A DNA stretch of 64,000 nucleotides. It comes from Bacteroidia bacterium. GTDB taxonomy: Bacteria; Bacteroidota; Bacteroidia; Bacteroidales; Paludibacteraceae. The notes below the pieces were generated by a model, which saw only the letters and a list, made by a program, of their open reading frames with translations, was not told the origin of the DNA and made no database searches. Within the stretch, counting starts at the first letter, position 1; each line of letters begins with the position of its first letter. Made by a program: the position numbers and the translations under genes. The DNA lies in NCBI GenBank assembly GCA_009930305.1, contig RZYM01000002.1, forward strand, positions 62,001 through 126,000, in the 5' to 3' direction. Shown one piece after another: positions 1 to 8,955 of the stretch.

Positions 1-2030
1 ATATCATCATAATTAAATGATACTTTAAATGTACTTAATTCAACAAGTGGTTCAAATGTATATGTCAATATATTTAAACGGTTTCCTGTCGTTAATGCGG
101 TAGAAAAGCCTGCAATAAAGCGGTTCTTTCCATCAGATTTTGCGGGATATTTACCATTTAAAACTTTAGGATTTGACACTATTGCATATTCACCATCAGA
201 ACTAGGCACATCGTGGAATCCGCCATTAACATAAGATTCTTTAATAATCGAATTGATTGTAAGATTACTTAAACGTCCTTCTGCTGTTACAATATCCGAA
301 TATGATAAATTATACGTATCTTCATCGTATGTCGATGCAGCAAAATTAGTTCCTGCAACAATTGAAGTAGAACAATTGCCGGTTGATGTACGTTGCATTG
401 GCGTAGCTGTCAACTTAGAAGGTACATCAGGAGCATACGGATCCAATGTTTTGCAATTAGCTGAGCATGTAACAAAATTTTCTGACAATACATCCATATC
501 ATCAATAGCCCAAACATTAAACTCATAAGAGGTATTACCTGTAAGTCCTGTCAACAATATTTCACCGGCATTTGGAGTAAAAATCTGAGAATAACCTGAT
601 GCAGAAGAAACAACTTGATAGGCCTTTACATTATTAGTTCCATTTGTTGCACTTACAGCCATTGTCATAGTTGTGGTTCCTATTGGATCGATACAACTTG
701 CTGATACCATTGTAGGAGGTGTTATTGTTTTATAAATACCACCTACAATTTTTGATATAGAAACATTACCTGCAGCATCATAAGCTTCAATAGTTGCTGA
801 TTTTGCACTTCCCGCATCACTTGGAAGATCAGGACATCCCGCAGGCAATGGAATCGTGATTGATCCATCATATAGTACAGACTCTGTAATTTGAACATCA
901 ACCGATTCGCATGTACCTAATTTTACATTAAATCCTTTTACACCAATATTATCACTAGCATTTACATCTAAAACAAACGAGCGTGCTGATGCAGCAACAA
1001 AACTTGGGTCTGAACCCCATTGTGGTGATTCGCTATCATAACAAATAGTTCCTATTGTATAATTTAATGGACTTGCTGATGTACTCTGTTGACCGGCACC
1101 TATATTATATAGAAAATATATATTTGACAATTCTGTTTGAGCTCCAATTAATGAAGCCGGATGAGTATATGTTCCAATACTACCATTCATTGTCATTATA
1201 TATCCAGGAGCACCTATATATACAATTGCAGTACTTAAATTAGCAGTAGCATTGATTGTTATTGTAACTGAGTTATCGGGATTTGTAATAAATAAATAGT
1301 CGATCGATGATCCATCTCCTCCTAATACAGTTCCGCATTTTTGAGGTGCAGCACTTGTGTTTACTACAATACCGGTTTTAGAATCTGAGCCTTCACTATT
1401 AGTTGCTGTTATATTTACAGAATGAGCTCCTACTGTAAAATAACTGCTATTAATTTTTAATTTACCTGATGAATAAGTATAATCACCAGAAGATATTGTA
1501 TTACCATCACAAGTAACTGTATAAGTAATAGGAGTAGATCCTGTTATAGAAAATGCAAGTTCAGCATTACCATTATATGAAGAGACTACAGTTACAGCGC
1601 CTATAGTAGGAGGGATTGGGGTTGGCGAACCGCATACAGAAAACTCTGCATCAAGAGGAATGTCAAATCTCTCCTCGCCGGAACTATAATTAATGAAAAT
1701 AGTTGCCACATAAAGAGTTGGAGCCCCTGTACAAGTAAACTCACCTGTAAGAGTTTTATTATCAGCTTGAACTGAAAGAATGGCACCGATATTCACAGGC
1801 CCCGGATTACAACCGACGTTTTTATTAGTGGCACTAGTAAAAGACTCATCACTAACTAATGTAAAACGATATTGATTACTACCTAATGACTCACAAGATA
1901 CTGTGGCACTTTTATTTCCGCTAAGTGAAGTAATAGGCGTGTCGCAATAGGTAGTCGCCGCCAAATTTGACGAGAGTAGTAAGAGCAGAGCACTAGCCAA
2001 TAATGACAATAGAGGTAATTTGCTTTTCAT
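1..2030 (-). CDS. Large secreted modular protein with FN3-like domain, C-terminus beyond window (partial)
   Basis: An uninterrupted minus-strand frame runs from an ATG at 2030 off the left edge, giving 676 residues without a stop. It begins with a typical signal peptide (MKSKLPLLSLLASALLLLLS, then a stretch ending near Ala25). The mature part is rich in Ser, Thr, Asn, Gly and paired Cys. Residues about 434-508 read like a fibronectin type III domain, ending with a GNTSYEFNVWAID strand. Bacteroidota proteins like this are usually cell-surface or secreted adhesins or matrix proteins, often exported by type IX secretion, but the C-terminal sorting domain would lie outside the window. No enzyme motif is visible and no specific function can be given. 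A promoter with a good -7 box sits 39 bases upstream of the ATG. Confidence 0.8.
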   Translation of the reverse strand, partial: MKSKLPLLSLLASALLLLLSSNLAATTYCDTPITSLSGNKSATVSCESLGSNQYRFTLVSDESFTSATNKNVGCNPGPVNIGAILSVQADNKTLTGEFTCTGAPTLYVATIFINYSSGEERFDIPLDAEFSVCGSPTPIPPTIGAVTVVSSYNGNAELAFSITGSTPITYTVTCDGNTISSGDYTYSSGKLKINSSYFTVGAHSVNITATNSEGSDSKTGIVVNTSAAPQKCGTVLGGDGSSIDYLFITNPDNSVTITINATANLSTAIVYIGAPGYIMTMNGSIGTYTHPASLIGAQTELSNIYFLYNIGAGQQSTSASPLNYTIGTICYDSESPQWGSDPSFVAASARSFVLDVNASDNIGVKGFNVKLGTCESVDVQITESVLYDGSITIPLPAGCPDLPSDAGSAKSATIEAYDAAGNVSISKIVGGIYKTITPPTMVSASCIDPIGTTTMTMAVSATNGTNNVKAYQVVSSASGYSQIFTPNAGEILLTGLTGNTSYEFNVWAIDDMDVLSENFVTCSANCKTLDPYAPDVPSKLTATPMQRTSTGNCSTSIVAGTNFAASTYDEDTYNLSYSDIVTAEGRLSNLTINSIIKESYVNGGFHDVPSSDGEYAIVSNPKVLNGKYPAKSDGKNRFIAGFSTALTTGNRLNILTYTFEPLVELSTFKVSFNYDD

Positions 2031-2068
2031 TTTATTTGATTTTTAAGATTATTCAACAATTTGAAACG

Positions 2069-2097
2069 CAAAGATACTATTAATTTTTATTTGCAAA
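2069..2097 (-). promoter_or_regulatory. Bacteroidota-type promoter for the secreted protein
   Basis: On the minus strand TTTG (2097-2094) and TATCTTTG (2076-2069) are separated by 17 bases, slightly short of the usual 19-21. The predicted transcription start near 2065 gives a 35-base leader before the ATG at 2030. Confidence 0.5.
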
Positions 2098-2204
2098 CGA
2101 TTGACCTATCCACTTTTTATTACACATTAATACATCAATGCACCACAACAACCATTTCTTTAAATAACATAATACATTATAAAACAGAGTTTTATATACA
2201 AAAA

Positions 2205-2233
2205 TGAGGCTTGATTTTAAAAATCAAGCCTCA
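2205..2233 (-). terminator. Terminator of the methylmalonyl-CoA decarboxylase operon
   Basis: A perfect 14-base inverted repeat (TGAGGCTTGATTTT at 2205-2218 with its complement at 2220-2233) has a one-base centre. It begins 22 bases after the mmdB stop codon and is followed on the minus strand by TTTTGTAT. In the cell the inner AT pairs would open to form a loop. The rest of the 2031-2255 gap holds only this and the promoter at 2069-2097. Confidence 0.85.
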
Positions 2234-2255
2234 ATAATTAATATAATACAAATTA

Positions 2256-3584
2256 TTATCCTAACATGCTTAACAGAATTCCCGCCGCTACAGCCGAACC
2301 AATTACACCTGCAACATTAGGTCCCATTGCATGCATAAGCAAGAAATTACCTGGATTTTCTTCTTGTCCTACAACTTGAGATACACGTGCAGCCATAGGT
2401 ACTGCCGAAACGCCTGCAGAACCGATTAGCGGGTTGATTTTCTCTTTGCTAAACAAATTAATAAATTTTGCAAGTAGTACACCACCGGCGGTACCTAATC
2501 CGAATGCAACAATTCCCATACATAAAATAGATAAGGTTTTCAGGTTAAGGAAATTATCTGCAGTTGCAGTAGCACCAACAGTGATACCTAAGAAAATTGT
2601 AGTTATGTTCATCAAAGCGTTTTGTACAGTATCACTAAGTCTTTCAACAACTCCACATTCACGCATCAAGTTACCAAGCATTAAGCATCCTATTAAAGCT
2701 CCTGCATCAGGAAGTAACAATGTTACAAGTATTGTTACCATAATAGGGAAAATAATTTTTTCTGTTTGAGATACTTTGCGTAATTGTTTCATCTCAATTT
2801 GACGTTCTTTTTTAGTTGTGAAGAACTTCATAATTGGAGGTTGAATTACAGGAACTAAAGCCATATATGAATAGGCTGCTACTGCAATAGGTCCAAGTAA
2901 GTGAGGAGCTAATTTAGATGTAAGATATATTGATGTAGGACCATCGGCACCACCAATAATACCAATTGATGCAGCCTCTGCGGGAGTAAAGCCAATAGCA
3001 TTTGCACACAAATATGTTGCAAATATACCTAATTGAGCTGCAGCTCCTAACAATAAACTTTTGGGATTAGCTAAAAGCGGACCAAAATCGGTCATAGCAC
3101 CAACGCCAATGAATATAATACATGGATAAATACCTAACTTGACACCTAAATATAAATAGTCAAGCAAACCGGCGCCATTTGCAAAATCGCCCCAATTTAC
3201 ATGTCCACCTGCAAAAAGTTCGGTATGATACATACCGGCACCAGGTAAATTAGTCAAAATCATACCAAATGCAATAGGAAGTAACAAAAGCGGTTCATAT
3301 TTCTTAACTATAGCAAGATACAATAATAGACAACCTATTGCTAACATTATCAAGCATTTCCACTGAGTTCCTAATTTATAAAAACCCATTGTACCAACAA
3401 ACTCGCTAAAACTCTTACCTATTTCCAAGTCTTCTTCTTGTTCAACTTGAACTTGTTCTTCTGCAGGCACAGTCGTTTCTATAGTCTGCTCTACAACAAT
3501 AGTTTCTACACTATCTTGTGCAGATGCAGTTGCGCAAAACAAAGACATTAGCAACGCTATACCAAAATATTTAAAATTTTTCAT
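2256..3584 (-). CDS. mmdB: Sodium-pumping decarboxylase beta subunit (MmdB/OadB family)
   Basis: This is the integral-membrane subunit that decarboxylates carboxybiotin and couples this to sodium export, here as part of methylmalonyl-CoA decarboxylase. The family core is clear: many membrane helices and the signature [20 protein letters not shown], followed by a conserved region around PVIQPPIMK. At 442 residues it is longer than a minimal beta subunit. The extra N-terminus contains a cleavable-looking signal peptide (residues 1-22, ending ATASA) and an acidic Glu/Val-rich linker to about residue 50, before the first core helix. It is the last gene of the operon, 22 bases after the biotin carrier gene. 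Substrate assignment rests on the neighbours mmdA and mce. Confidence 0.93.
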   Translation of the reverse strand: MKNFKYFGIALLMSLFCATASAQDSVETIVVEQTIETTVPAEEQVQVEQEEDLEIGKSFSEFVGTMGFYKLGTQWKCLIMLAIGCLLLYLAIVKKYEPLLLLPIAFGMILTNLPGAGMYHTELFAGGHVNWGDFANGAGLLDYLYLGVKLGIYPCIIFIGVGAMTDFGPLLANPKSLLLGAAAQLGIFATYLCANAIGFTPAEAASIGIIGGADGPTSIYLTSKLAPHLLGPIAVAAYSYMALVPVIQPPIMKFFTTKKERQIEMKQLRKVSQTEKIIFPIMVTILVTLLLPDAGALIGCLMLGNLMRECGVVERLSDTVQNALMNITTIFLGITVGATATADNFLNLKTLSILCMGIVAFGLGTAGGVLLAKFINLFSKEKINPLIGSAGVSAVPMAARVSQVVGQEENPGNFLLMHAMGPNVAGVIGSAVAAGILLSMLG

Positions 3585-3606
3585 AATAGAATCGTTATTA
3601 TATAGA

Positions 3607-4314
3607 TTATTCTAAATCAAAAAGTGAGTCACCTTGCATGACACTTTGAGCTTGTTGAACATATATTTTCTTAACGACACCATCACTTGCTGCCTTAATA
3701 CTATTTTCCATTTTCATGGATTCTATAGTTAAAATAGTATCGCCGCGTTTTACAGATTTACCTTCTGAAACTAATACCTTAATGATATTACCCGGCAGTG
3801 GAGATATTACAGTTGATGCAGAAGCTGCTTTAGCAGAAAGTTTTGGAGCTGCGGCAGGTACTTCTTGTTTAGTATTATCAACAGGTGCCTCTTGAGACAC
3901 ACCAACACTTTCAAAATCGACTAATGTATCACCCTGCATAACAGCTTGACCCGCATCAACCTTTATTGCTTTAACAACACCGTCTCTATCTGCTTTAATA
4001 TTGTTTTCCATTTTCATGGATTCAATCACAATCAAGGTATCACCTCTTTTAACAGCCTGACCTACAGAAACCATTATTTTTACAATATTACCCGGCAGTG
4101 GTGACGAGATAACACCTGATACGCTTTTACGTGATGCAGATTGACAAGAACTTGCCACACGAGATACCGGAACTTGTGCCAACTTAGCACCTTCTCTCTC
4201 TATTTCTACAGTAAGAGATTTACCATTAATGTCTACACGAGCAAAAGTTTTATCTATTTCATCAACAGATACATCGTAAGACTTTCCTTCTATTGTTAAT
4301 TTGAATTTCTTCAT
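3607..4314 (-). CDS. Biotin carrier subunit with two tandem biotinyl domains
   Basis: This protein carries CO2 on biotin between the carboxyltransferase MmdA and the membrane pump MmdB. Its 235 residues hold an N-terminal small beta domain (1-50), a linker, and two biotinyl-lipoyl domains at about 69-135 and 169-235. Each has the biotinylation motif ESMKMEN, with target lysines K101 and K201. The two copies are offset by exactly 100 residues and share runs such as [13 protein letters not shown] and VMQGD. The second follows an Ala/Pro-rich hinge (about 137-168), as expected for a swinging arm. Single-domain carriers of roughly 130-150 residues are usual, so the duplication is notable. It lies three bases upstream of nothing else on its 3' side but mmdB and follows the OadG-like gene by three bases. 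Confidence 0.93.
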   Translation of the reverse strand: MKKFKLTIEGKSYDVSVDEIDKTFARVDINGKSLTVEIEREGAKLAQVPVSRVASSCQSASRKSVSGVISSPLPGNIVKIMVSVGQAVKRGDTLIVIESMKMENNIKADRDGVVKAIKVDAGQAVMQGDTLVDFESVGVSQEAPVDNTKQEVPAAAPKLSAKAASASTVISPLPGNIIKVLVSEGKSVKRGDTILTIESMKMENSIKAASDGVVKKIYVQQAQSVMQGDSLFDLE

Positions 4315-4317
4315 GAT

Positions 4318-4662
4318 TTACTTTACTAAATTATTGATACCATAAATTTTTGAATTCCAAGGAGAATTTTCTCTTTGAGTATGATTCATTGTAAGCTTAC
4401 GAGTTTCATCATCGTGTAGTTCTTCATAAGCCAAATGCATTGCCAAAGCAACTACGGTCTTTTCTTCATCGGTTAAACAAAACATTTCTGTCTGATTTTG
4501 AACCCTTACCGGTTTTTCCACTTTTTTATCTGTTCCATTTTGCGACATTATACGACCGAAAATAAGAACAATAAATACTAGAACAACCAACAAAGTAAAT
4601 ACTAATGAAAATCCCAATAGGGTTATTATAAGGACATTGCCCCAATTAACTGCTAATACCAT
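4318..4662 (-). CDS. OadG-like gamma subunit, membrane anchor of the decarboxylase
   Basis: This 114-residue protein has one N-terminal membrane helix (about residues 8-38) and a polar C-terminal tail. The sequence is poorly conserved, but size, topology and position between the carboxyltransferase and biotin carrier genes fit the gamma/OadG family. In sodium-pumping decarboxylases this subunit anchors and assembles the complex. The tail contains a segment starting LTDEEKTVVALAMHLAYEE, of a kind common in Bacteroidota versions of this subunit. It sits 8 bases after mmdA and 3 bases before the biotin carrier gene, so co-transcription is near certain. Confidence 0.82.
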   Translation of the reverse strand: MVLAVNWGNVLIITLLGFSLVFTLLVVLVFIVLIFGRIMSQNGTDKKVEKPVRVQNQTEMFCLTDEEKTVVALAMHLAYEELHDDETRKLTMNHTQRENSPWNSKIYGINNLVK

Positions 4663-4670
4663 AGTTAAGA

Positions 4671-6233
4671 TTATAAAGGTATATTAGAATGTTTCTTCAA
4701 TGGATTATTCAAACGCTTTGTTTGTAACATTTCAAACGCACGAATAATACGGAAACGAGTATTTATTGGCTCAATCACATCATCAATATAACCGCGAGAA
4801 GCAGCTTGATACGGACTTGCGAATTTTTCTTGGTACTCGGCTTCTTTTTCTGCTATGAATTTAGCTTTTTCTTTAGGATCTTCTATTGCACTCAATGCCT
4901 TAGCTTCCAATACGCCAATTGCACCAGATGCGCCCATTACTGCAATTTCCGCATTAGGCCAAGCATAACACATATCACCGCGTAGTTGCTTGCAACTCAT
5001 AACTATGTGGCTACCACCATAAGACTTGCGAATTGTTACTGTAACCTTAGGTACTGTTGCTTCACCATATGCGAACATAAGTTTTGCACCATGAGCAATA
5101 ATTCCGGCATACTCTTGACCTGTTCCACACAAGAATCCAGGTACATCCACCAATGTTAAAATTGGAATATTGAAAGCATCGCAGAAACGAACAAAACGAG
5201 CTGCTTTACGTGATGCATCGCAATCCAAAACACCAGCCATCAAGCAAGGTTGATTTGCAATAATACCGGTTGATTTGCCGTTAAAACGAGCAAAGCAACA
5301 TATAATATTTTGAGCATATTCGGGTTGAACCTCCATAAAGTCACCATTATCTACTATTGTAGAAATGATTTCCTTCATGTCATAAGGTTTATTCGGATTT
5401 TCAGGGACAATAGTATTTAATACCTCATCAGCACGATCTATAGGATCTGTACATGGCTGAACAGGGACTTCTTCCATATTGTTTTGTGGAATGAATGAAA
5501 TCAAACGACGAACAACAGCAACGGCTTCCTCCTCTGTTGGAGCAGTAAAATGAGTTACTCCTGATCTTGTTGCGTGAATTTTTGCACCACCTAATTGTTC
5601 TACGGTAACATCCTCATTTGTAACAGCCTTAACAACCTTTGGTCCGGTGATGAACATATAGCTGTTTTGTTCTGTCATTAAAATAAAGTCTGTTAAAGCC
5701 GGAGAATAAACAGCTCCACCTGCGCAGGGTCCAAAAATTACTGAAATTTGAGGTATTACACCTGATGCTAAGATATTGCGTTCAAAAATTTCACCATATC
5801 CTGCTAAAGCACATGCACCTTCTTGTATACGAGCACCACCCGAATCGTTTAATCCTATAACAGGAGCTCCTAATTTCATTGCCATATCCATCACCTTGCA
5901 TATTTTCTGGGCCATAGTCTCTGACAATGAGCCGCCTATTACAGTTGCATCTTGTGCAAATACAAATACCAAGCGACCATCTATTGTACCACTACCTACT
6001 GCAACGCCGTCACCCAGGAATACTTTCTTATCCATTCCAAAATCGTTACAACGATGTGTCAAAAACATATCAACTTCTTCAAAACTACCCTCATCAAGCA
6101 ACATGCTGATTCTTTCACGTGCTGTAAAAGCACCTTTTGCATGATGTTTTTCGATGCTCTTTTCGCCTCCACCCATACGAGCAGTCTCCCGCTTTTTAAT
6201 CAATTTCTTGATTTTGTCTTGATTTTCTTCCAT
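4671..6233 (-). CDS. mmdA: Methylmalonyl-CoA decarboxylase alpha subunit (carboxyltransferase)
   Basis: This acyl-CoA carboxyltransferase moves the carboxyl group from methylmalonyl-CoA to biotin, giving propionyl-CoA. The 520 residues show both crotonase-like halves, with the oxyanion and glycine-rich stretches GAPVIGLNDSGGARIQEG in the first and VDVPGFLCGTGQEYAGII in the second, and the typical C-terminal ASPYQAASRGYIDDVIEP. I chose the ATG at 6233 (MEENQDKIKK). The longer frame from 6275 adds 14 atypical residues, whereas the shorter start gives the usual family length of about 515-520. It follows mce by 56 bases. In propionate-forming Bacteroidales this enzyme completes the succinate-to-propionate route. 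A propionyl-CoA carboxylase role in the other direction uses homologous subunits, but the MmdB pump argues for decarboxylation. Confidence 0.95.
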   Translation of the reverse strand: MEENQDKIKKLIKKRETARMGGGEKSIEKHHAKGAFTARERISMLLDEGSFEEVDMFLTHRCNDFGMDKKVFLGDGVAVGSGTIDGRLVFVFAQDATVIGGSLSETMAQKICKVMDMAMKLGAPVIGLNDSGGARIQEGACALAGYGEIFERNILASGVIPQISVIFGPCAGGAVYSPALTDFILMTEQNSYMFITGPKVVKAVTNEDVTVEQLGGAKIHATRSGVTHFTAPTEEEAVAVVRRLISFIPQNNMEEVPVQPCTDPIDRADEVLNTIVPENPNKPYDMKEIISTIVDNGDFMEVQPEYAQNIICCFARFNGKSTGIIANQPCLMAGVLDCDASRKAARFVRFCDAFNIPILTLVDVPGFLCGTGQEYAGIIAHGAKLMFAYGEATVPKVTVTIRKSYGGSHIVMSCKQLRGDMCYAWPNAEIAVMGASGAIGVLEAKALSAIEDPKEKAKFIAEKEAEYQEKFASPYQAASRGYIDDVIEPINTRFRIIRAFEMLQTKRLNNPLKKHSNIPL

Positions 6234-6289
6234 AATTAATTTAATATTAATAGTACATGAGCTTCGTTTCCACAAAACTCACATGTAAG

Positions 6290-6706
6290 TTACTTGTTTT
6301 TGTTTTCACATAATTCGGTTAAAACACCGGCTGTTGATTTTGGATGCAGAAATGCGATACTCAAGCCTTCTGCACCACCACGAGGAACTTTATCAATTAA
6401 TTGTACTCCATTTTCTTCAACTTGTTTCAATTTGCCTTCAATATCTTTTACTGCATAAGCAATATGATGTACACCACCACGTCCACCATTCTTTTCTATG
6501 AATTTCGCTATAGTACTTTCTGGACTTGTTGGCTCCAACAATTCCAATTTCACTTCTCCTACTTTCAAAAAAGCTGTTTTGACTTTTTGGTCTGCTACTT
6601 CTTCAATAGCATAGCATTTCATGCCCAATACTTTTTCATAATACGGCAACGCCTCTTCGATACTCGGCACAGCTATACCTATGTGCTCAATGTGTTCTGG
6701 AATCAT
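6290..6706 (-). CDS. mce: Methylmalonyl-CoA epimerase
   Basis: This enzyme interconverts the (R) and (S) forms of methylmalonyl-CoA, linking methylmalonyl-CoA mutase to the decarboxylase. The 138-residue length is normal for this glyoxalase-fold (VOC) family. Metal-ligand candidates are visible in the N-terminal HIGIAVPS strand, the central GVHHIAYAV strand and the C-terminal LTELCE. It precedes mmdA and overlaps the upstream glycosyltransferase gene by four bases (ATGA), so it is probably translationally coupled to it. The mutase genes are not in the window. Confidence 0.94.
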   Translation of the reverse strand: MIPEHIEHIGIAVPSIEEALPYYEKVLGMKCYAIEEVADQKVKTAFLKVGEVKLELLEPTSPESTIAKFIEKNGGRGGVHHIAYAVKDIEGKLKQVEENGVQLIDKVPRGGAEGLSIAFLHPKSTAGVLTELCENKNK

Positions 6707-7767
6707 AATTTTACTTTCTTATTTTTTTTAAAATGTTCTTTTATGTTAGTCGTATTTTCATTGTATTCCAACAAATGTCCACCCATACGTTTCCGTTTAT
6801 ACCACAGATAACAAAATGCTAGTCCGGTAAAAATAGGCCAAATTATAATGTTCTGATACATTCTGGGAACATCGTAATAATTCATTAAAAACAATCCTAT
6901 GCCTATAACGAACTGAATTCCTACGTATATTGCGGATATCAATAGATGCGATTTTTTATGCTCGTTACATAATAATTGAAACAAGTGTATTCTATGAGGT
7001 TTAAAAATATTTTCTCCAGCAAACAAACGCTGCAAGACTGTCAACCCTGCTTCTATATAAACAACTGTAAAAAAGAATATATACACAACATTACCTGTCT
7101 TAATCAGTAAAGACAAAACTATATAAACCATTAAATAACCGATTACTATAGAGCCCACATCACCAGAAAAACACTTGGGTTGTTTTCTGTAGTTAAAAAA
7201 TAAGAAAATAATTGTTGGTATAATTATAAAATAAAGAAGTATGTTATCGATAAAATCTACTACATACAAATCAATCAGTAAAGCAGGCAATACCATTGAT
7301 AAAGCAAGACCGCCAAGCATACCGTTAAGACCATCCATAAAATTATATAGATTAAAAGACCCTACTGCTAATATTAGCAGAAAGCAAGCAGCAAGCCACT
7401 GAGATACAGATGCTTGTATATCAATATAAAAATCACATTTTAACTGCCAAAGCAATGCACTAGCTGCAAGACCCTGTGCCACCAAGCGAAACAAAAACCA
7501 CACATCGCTCAAATCATCCATAAAACTAATAACTGCTAATATAGTCAAACCTATAAACAGCCAAATCGGAATTTGATCTCCTCTCCATATTAGGTGTATG
7601 AAATATACCAAATAAGACAAATAAAAAATAAAACCTGCACCGGTAATTACAGGCTTTTTATGCGAACTTCTATTATTAACTCCTGCAAGCAAGCGATATT
7701 TTTGCGCTATCGGGAAATATATGTACAAAGACGCAAGTAAAAGGACTACTGTAAACAAATAAATCAT
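6703..7767 (-). CDS. Polyprenyl-phosphate sugar-1-phosphate transferase (MraY/WecA/WbpL family)
   Basis: This is a 354-residue integral membrane protein with about ten hydrophobic helices. It transfers a sugar-1-phosphate from a nucleotide sugar to undecaprenyl phosphate, the first step of O-antigen, capsule or other glycan assembly. Family motifs are visible: FMDDLSD-like aspartates early (SFMDDLSDVWF), NFMDGLNGM in the middle and CFSGDVGS later. The short, lysine-rich C-terminus after the last helix is cytoplasmic. The exact sugar cannot be read from sequence. It is the first gene of the minus-strand run that continues into mce and mmdA, an odd functional pairing, and its stop overlaps the mce start. 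Confidence 0.88.
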   Translation of the reverse strand: MIYLFTVVLLLASLYIYFPIAQKYRLLAGVNNRSSHKKPVITGAGFIFYLSYLVYFIHLIWRGDQIPIWLFIGLTILAVISFMDDLSDVWFLFRLVAQGLAASALLWQLKCDFYIDIQASVSQWLAACFLLILAVGSFNLYNFMDGLNGMLGGLALSMVLPALLIDLYVVDFIDNILLYFIIIPTIIFLFFNYRKQPKCFSGDVGSIVIGYLMVYIVLSLLIKTGNVVYIFFFTVVYIEAGLTVLQRLFAGENIFKPHRIHLFQLLCNEHKKSHLLISAIYVGIQFVIGIGLFLMNYYDVPRMYQNIIIWPIFTGLAFCYLWYKRKRMGGHLLEYNENTTNIKEHFKKNKKVKL

Positions 7768-7806
7768 TACATTCTTTTTTTACGGGGATGAAAACGAATT
7801 AATCGG

Positions 7807-7869
7807 CAAAAGTACAAATAAATATCTTATTGAGTGTACAAAATAATATATAATTTTTCGTTATCTTTG
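7807..7869. promoter_or_regulatory. Divergent -7 boxes for the glycosyltransferase (-) and YIP1-like (+) genes
   Basis: TACTTTTG on the minus strand (7814-7807) would start transcription near 7803, 36 bases before the ATG at 7767. TATCTTTG on the plus strand (7862-7869) would start near 7873, upstream of the GTG at 7897. Neither has a well-spaced -33 element, so both calls rest on the -7 box and position. Confidence 0.5.
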
Positions 7870-7896
7870 CCATGCAAAATAAAGACTCAGTTAATA

Positions 7897-8457
7897 GTGT
7901 ATAAAAACATATTATTTATTTTTTTTACATTCATAATAAACCCTGCGAAAGCTTGGCAAGATGTTGCTAATAAAGAATCAGGGGTACTAAATTCTAATAC
8001 GTATGCTTATGTACTATTAGGATTCACTTCTTTGTTTGCATTTATTGGTTCTGTAATTCATGCTGACGAGTTTAATTGGCAATCAGGTATAAAAGAGGCA
8101 TCGTTATTATTCATATCGTTGTTCATAGGTATATATCTTTCGACCTTTGTTGTTAGAATCATGCACGAGCATACTTGTAAAACTCCAATATCATTTAATC
8201 AAGGTATTGAGTTTACTATATACTCATTTTCATGTGTTTTTCTAATAAATATGGCAGGAGAATTGATTAGAGATATCTTTTATATACAAATTATCGCTTT
8301 GTATACAATTTACATTGTTTGGGAAGGTTGCACTAACTATTTGTCCATTCCAAACAACAAGCGCACACTATTTGTGTTGTGTACATCAGGAACCATTATT
8401 TTATCACCTATTATCATAAGATACTTAATGGTAATACTTATGCCCGGAATGGAATAA
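7897..8457 (+). CDS. YIP1-family-like integral membrane protein
   Basis: This is a 186-residue protein with about five membrane helices. Its opening (VYKNILFIFFTFIINPAKAW, followed by QDV) matches the pattern of small Bacteroidota YIP1-like proteins, in which PAKAW follows a short N-terminal hydrophobic stretch. The biochemical role is unknown. I chose the GTG at 7897. A longer frame from 7834 exists, but a -7 promoter box at 7862-7869 lies inside it, so a transcript would begin downstream of that start. It is the first gene of a plus-strand run and ends three bases before smpB. Confidence 0.7.
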   Translation: MYKNILFIFFTFIINPAKAWQDVANKESGVLNSNTYAYVLLGFTSLFAFIGSVIHADEFNWQSGIKEASLLFISLFIGIYLSTFVVRIMHEHTCKTPISFNQGIEFTIYSFSCVFLINMAGELIRDIFYIQIIALYTIYIVWEGCTNYLSIPNNKRTLFVLCTSGTIILSPIIIRYLMVILMPGME

Positions 8458-8460
8458 AAG

Positions 8461-8916
8461 ATGGAATCAAAGATTTACATAAAAAATAAACGTGCTTCTT
8501 TCGATTACGAGCTACTTGATAAATACACTGCAGGCATTGTACTTGTCGGTACAGAAATAAAGTCTATTCGTATGGGAAAAGCAAGTTTAGTTGATTCATA
8601 TTGCTATTTTGACAAGGGCGAATTATGGGTTAAAAGTATGAATATCACTGCATACTTCTATGGTTCATATAATAATCACAATCCACAAAGAGACCGCAAG
8701 TTATTGTTGTCGAAAAAAGAACTAAGAAAATTAGAAAGAGGCGTGAAGGATCCGGGAGTTTCAATTATACCTACGGCATTATTTATCAACGACAAAGGAC
8801 TTGCAAAAGTTAACATCGCATTAGCAAAAGGCAAAAAAGAATACGACAAACGTCAGTCTATTAAAGAGAATGAAGACAAACGCAAAATGGCGCAAGCTTC
8901 ACAGCATAGCTATTAA
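8461..8916 (+). CDS. smpB: SsrA-binding protein SmpB
   Basis: SmpB binds tmRNA and delivers it to stalled ribosomes, so that incomplete proteins are tagged and the ribosome is freed. The 151-residue length is typical. Conserved segments include [18 protein letters not shown], the [19 protein letters not shown] strand and the basic C-terminal tail ([20 protein letters not shown]) that becomes helical in the decoding centre. It starts three bases after the YIP1-like gene. The tmRNA gene itself is not in this window. Confidence 0.97.
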   Translation: MESKIYIKNKRASFDYELLDKYTAGIVLVGTEIKSIRMGKASLVDSYCYFDKGELWVKSMNITAYFYGSYNNHNPQRDRKLLLSKKELRKLERGVKDPGVSIIPTALFINDKGLAKVNIALAKGKKEYDKRQSIKENEDKRKMAQASQHSY

Positions 8917-8955
8917 CTAAGGGCAAAAATATTACTTTAAAAACCTAAATTTATT

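Noticed and set aside
253-528. Plus-strand open frame of 91 codons
   Set aside because: Lies antisense within the secreted protein gene, starts with TTG and has no promoter or family resemblance.
3607-4314. Assembly duplication explaining the double biotin domain
   Set aside because: The two copies differ at many positions across the whole domain and have different linkers, so it is not an artefactual repeat.
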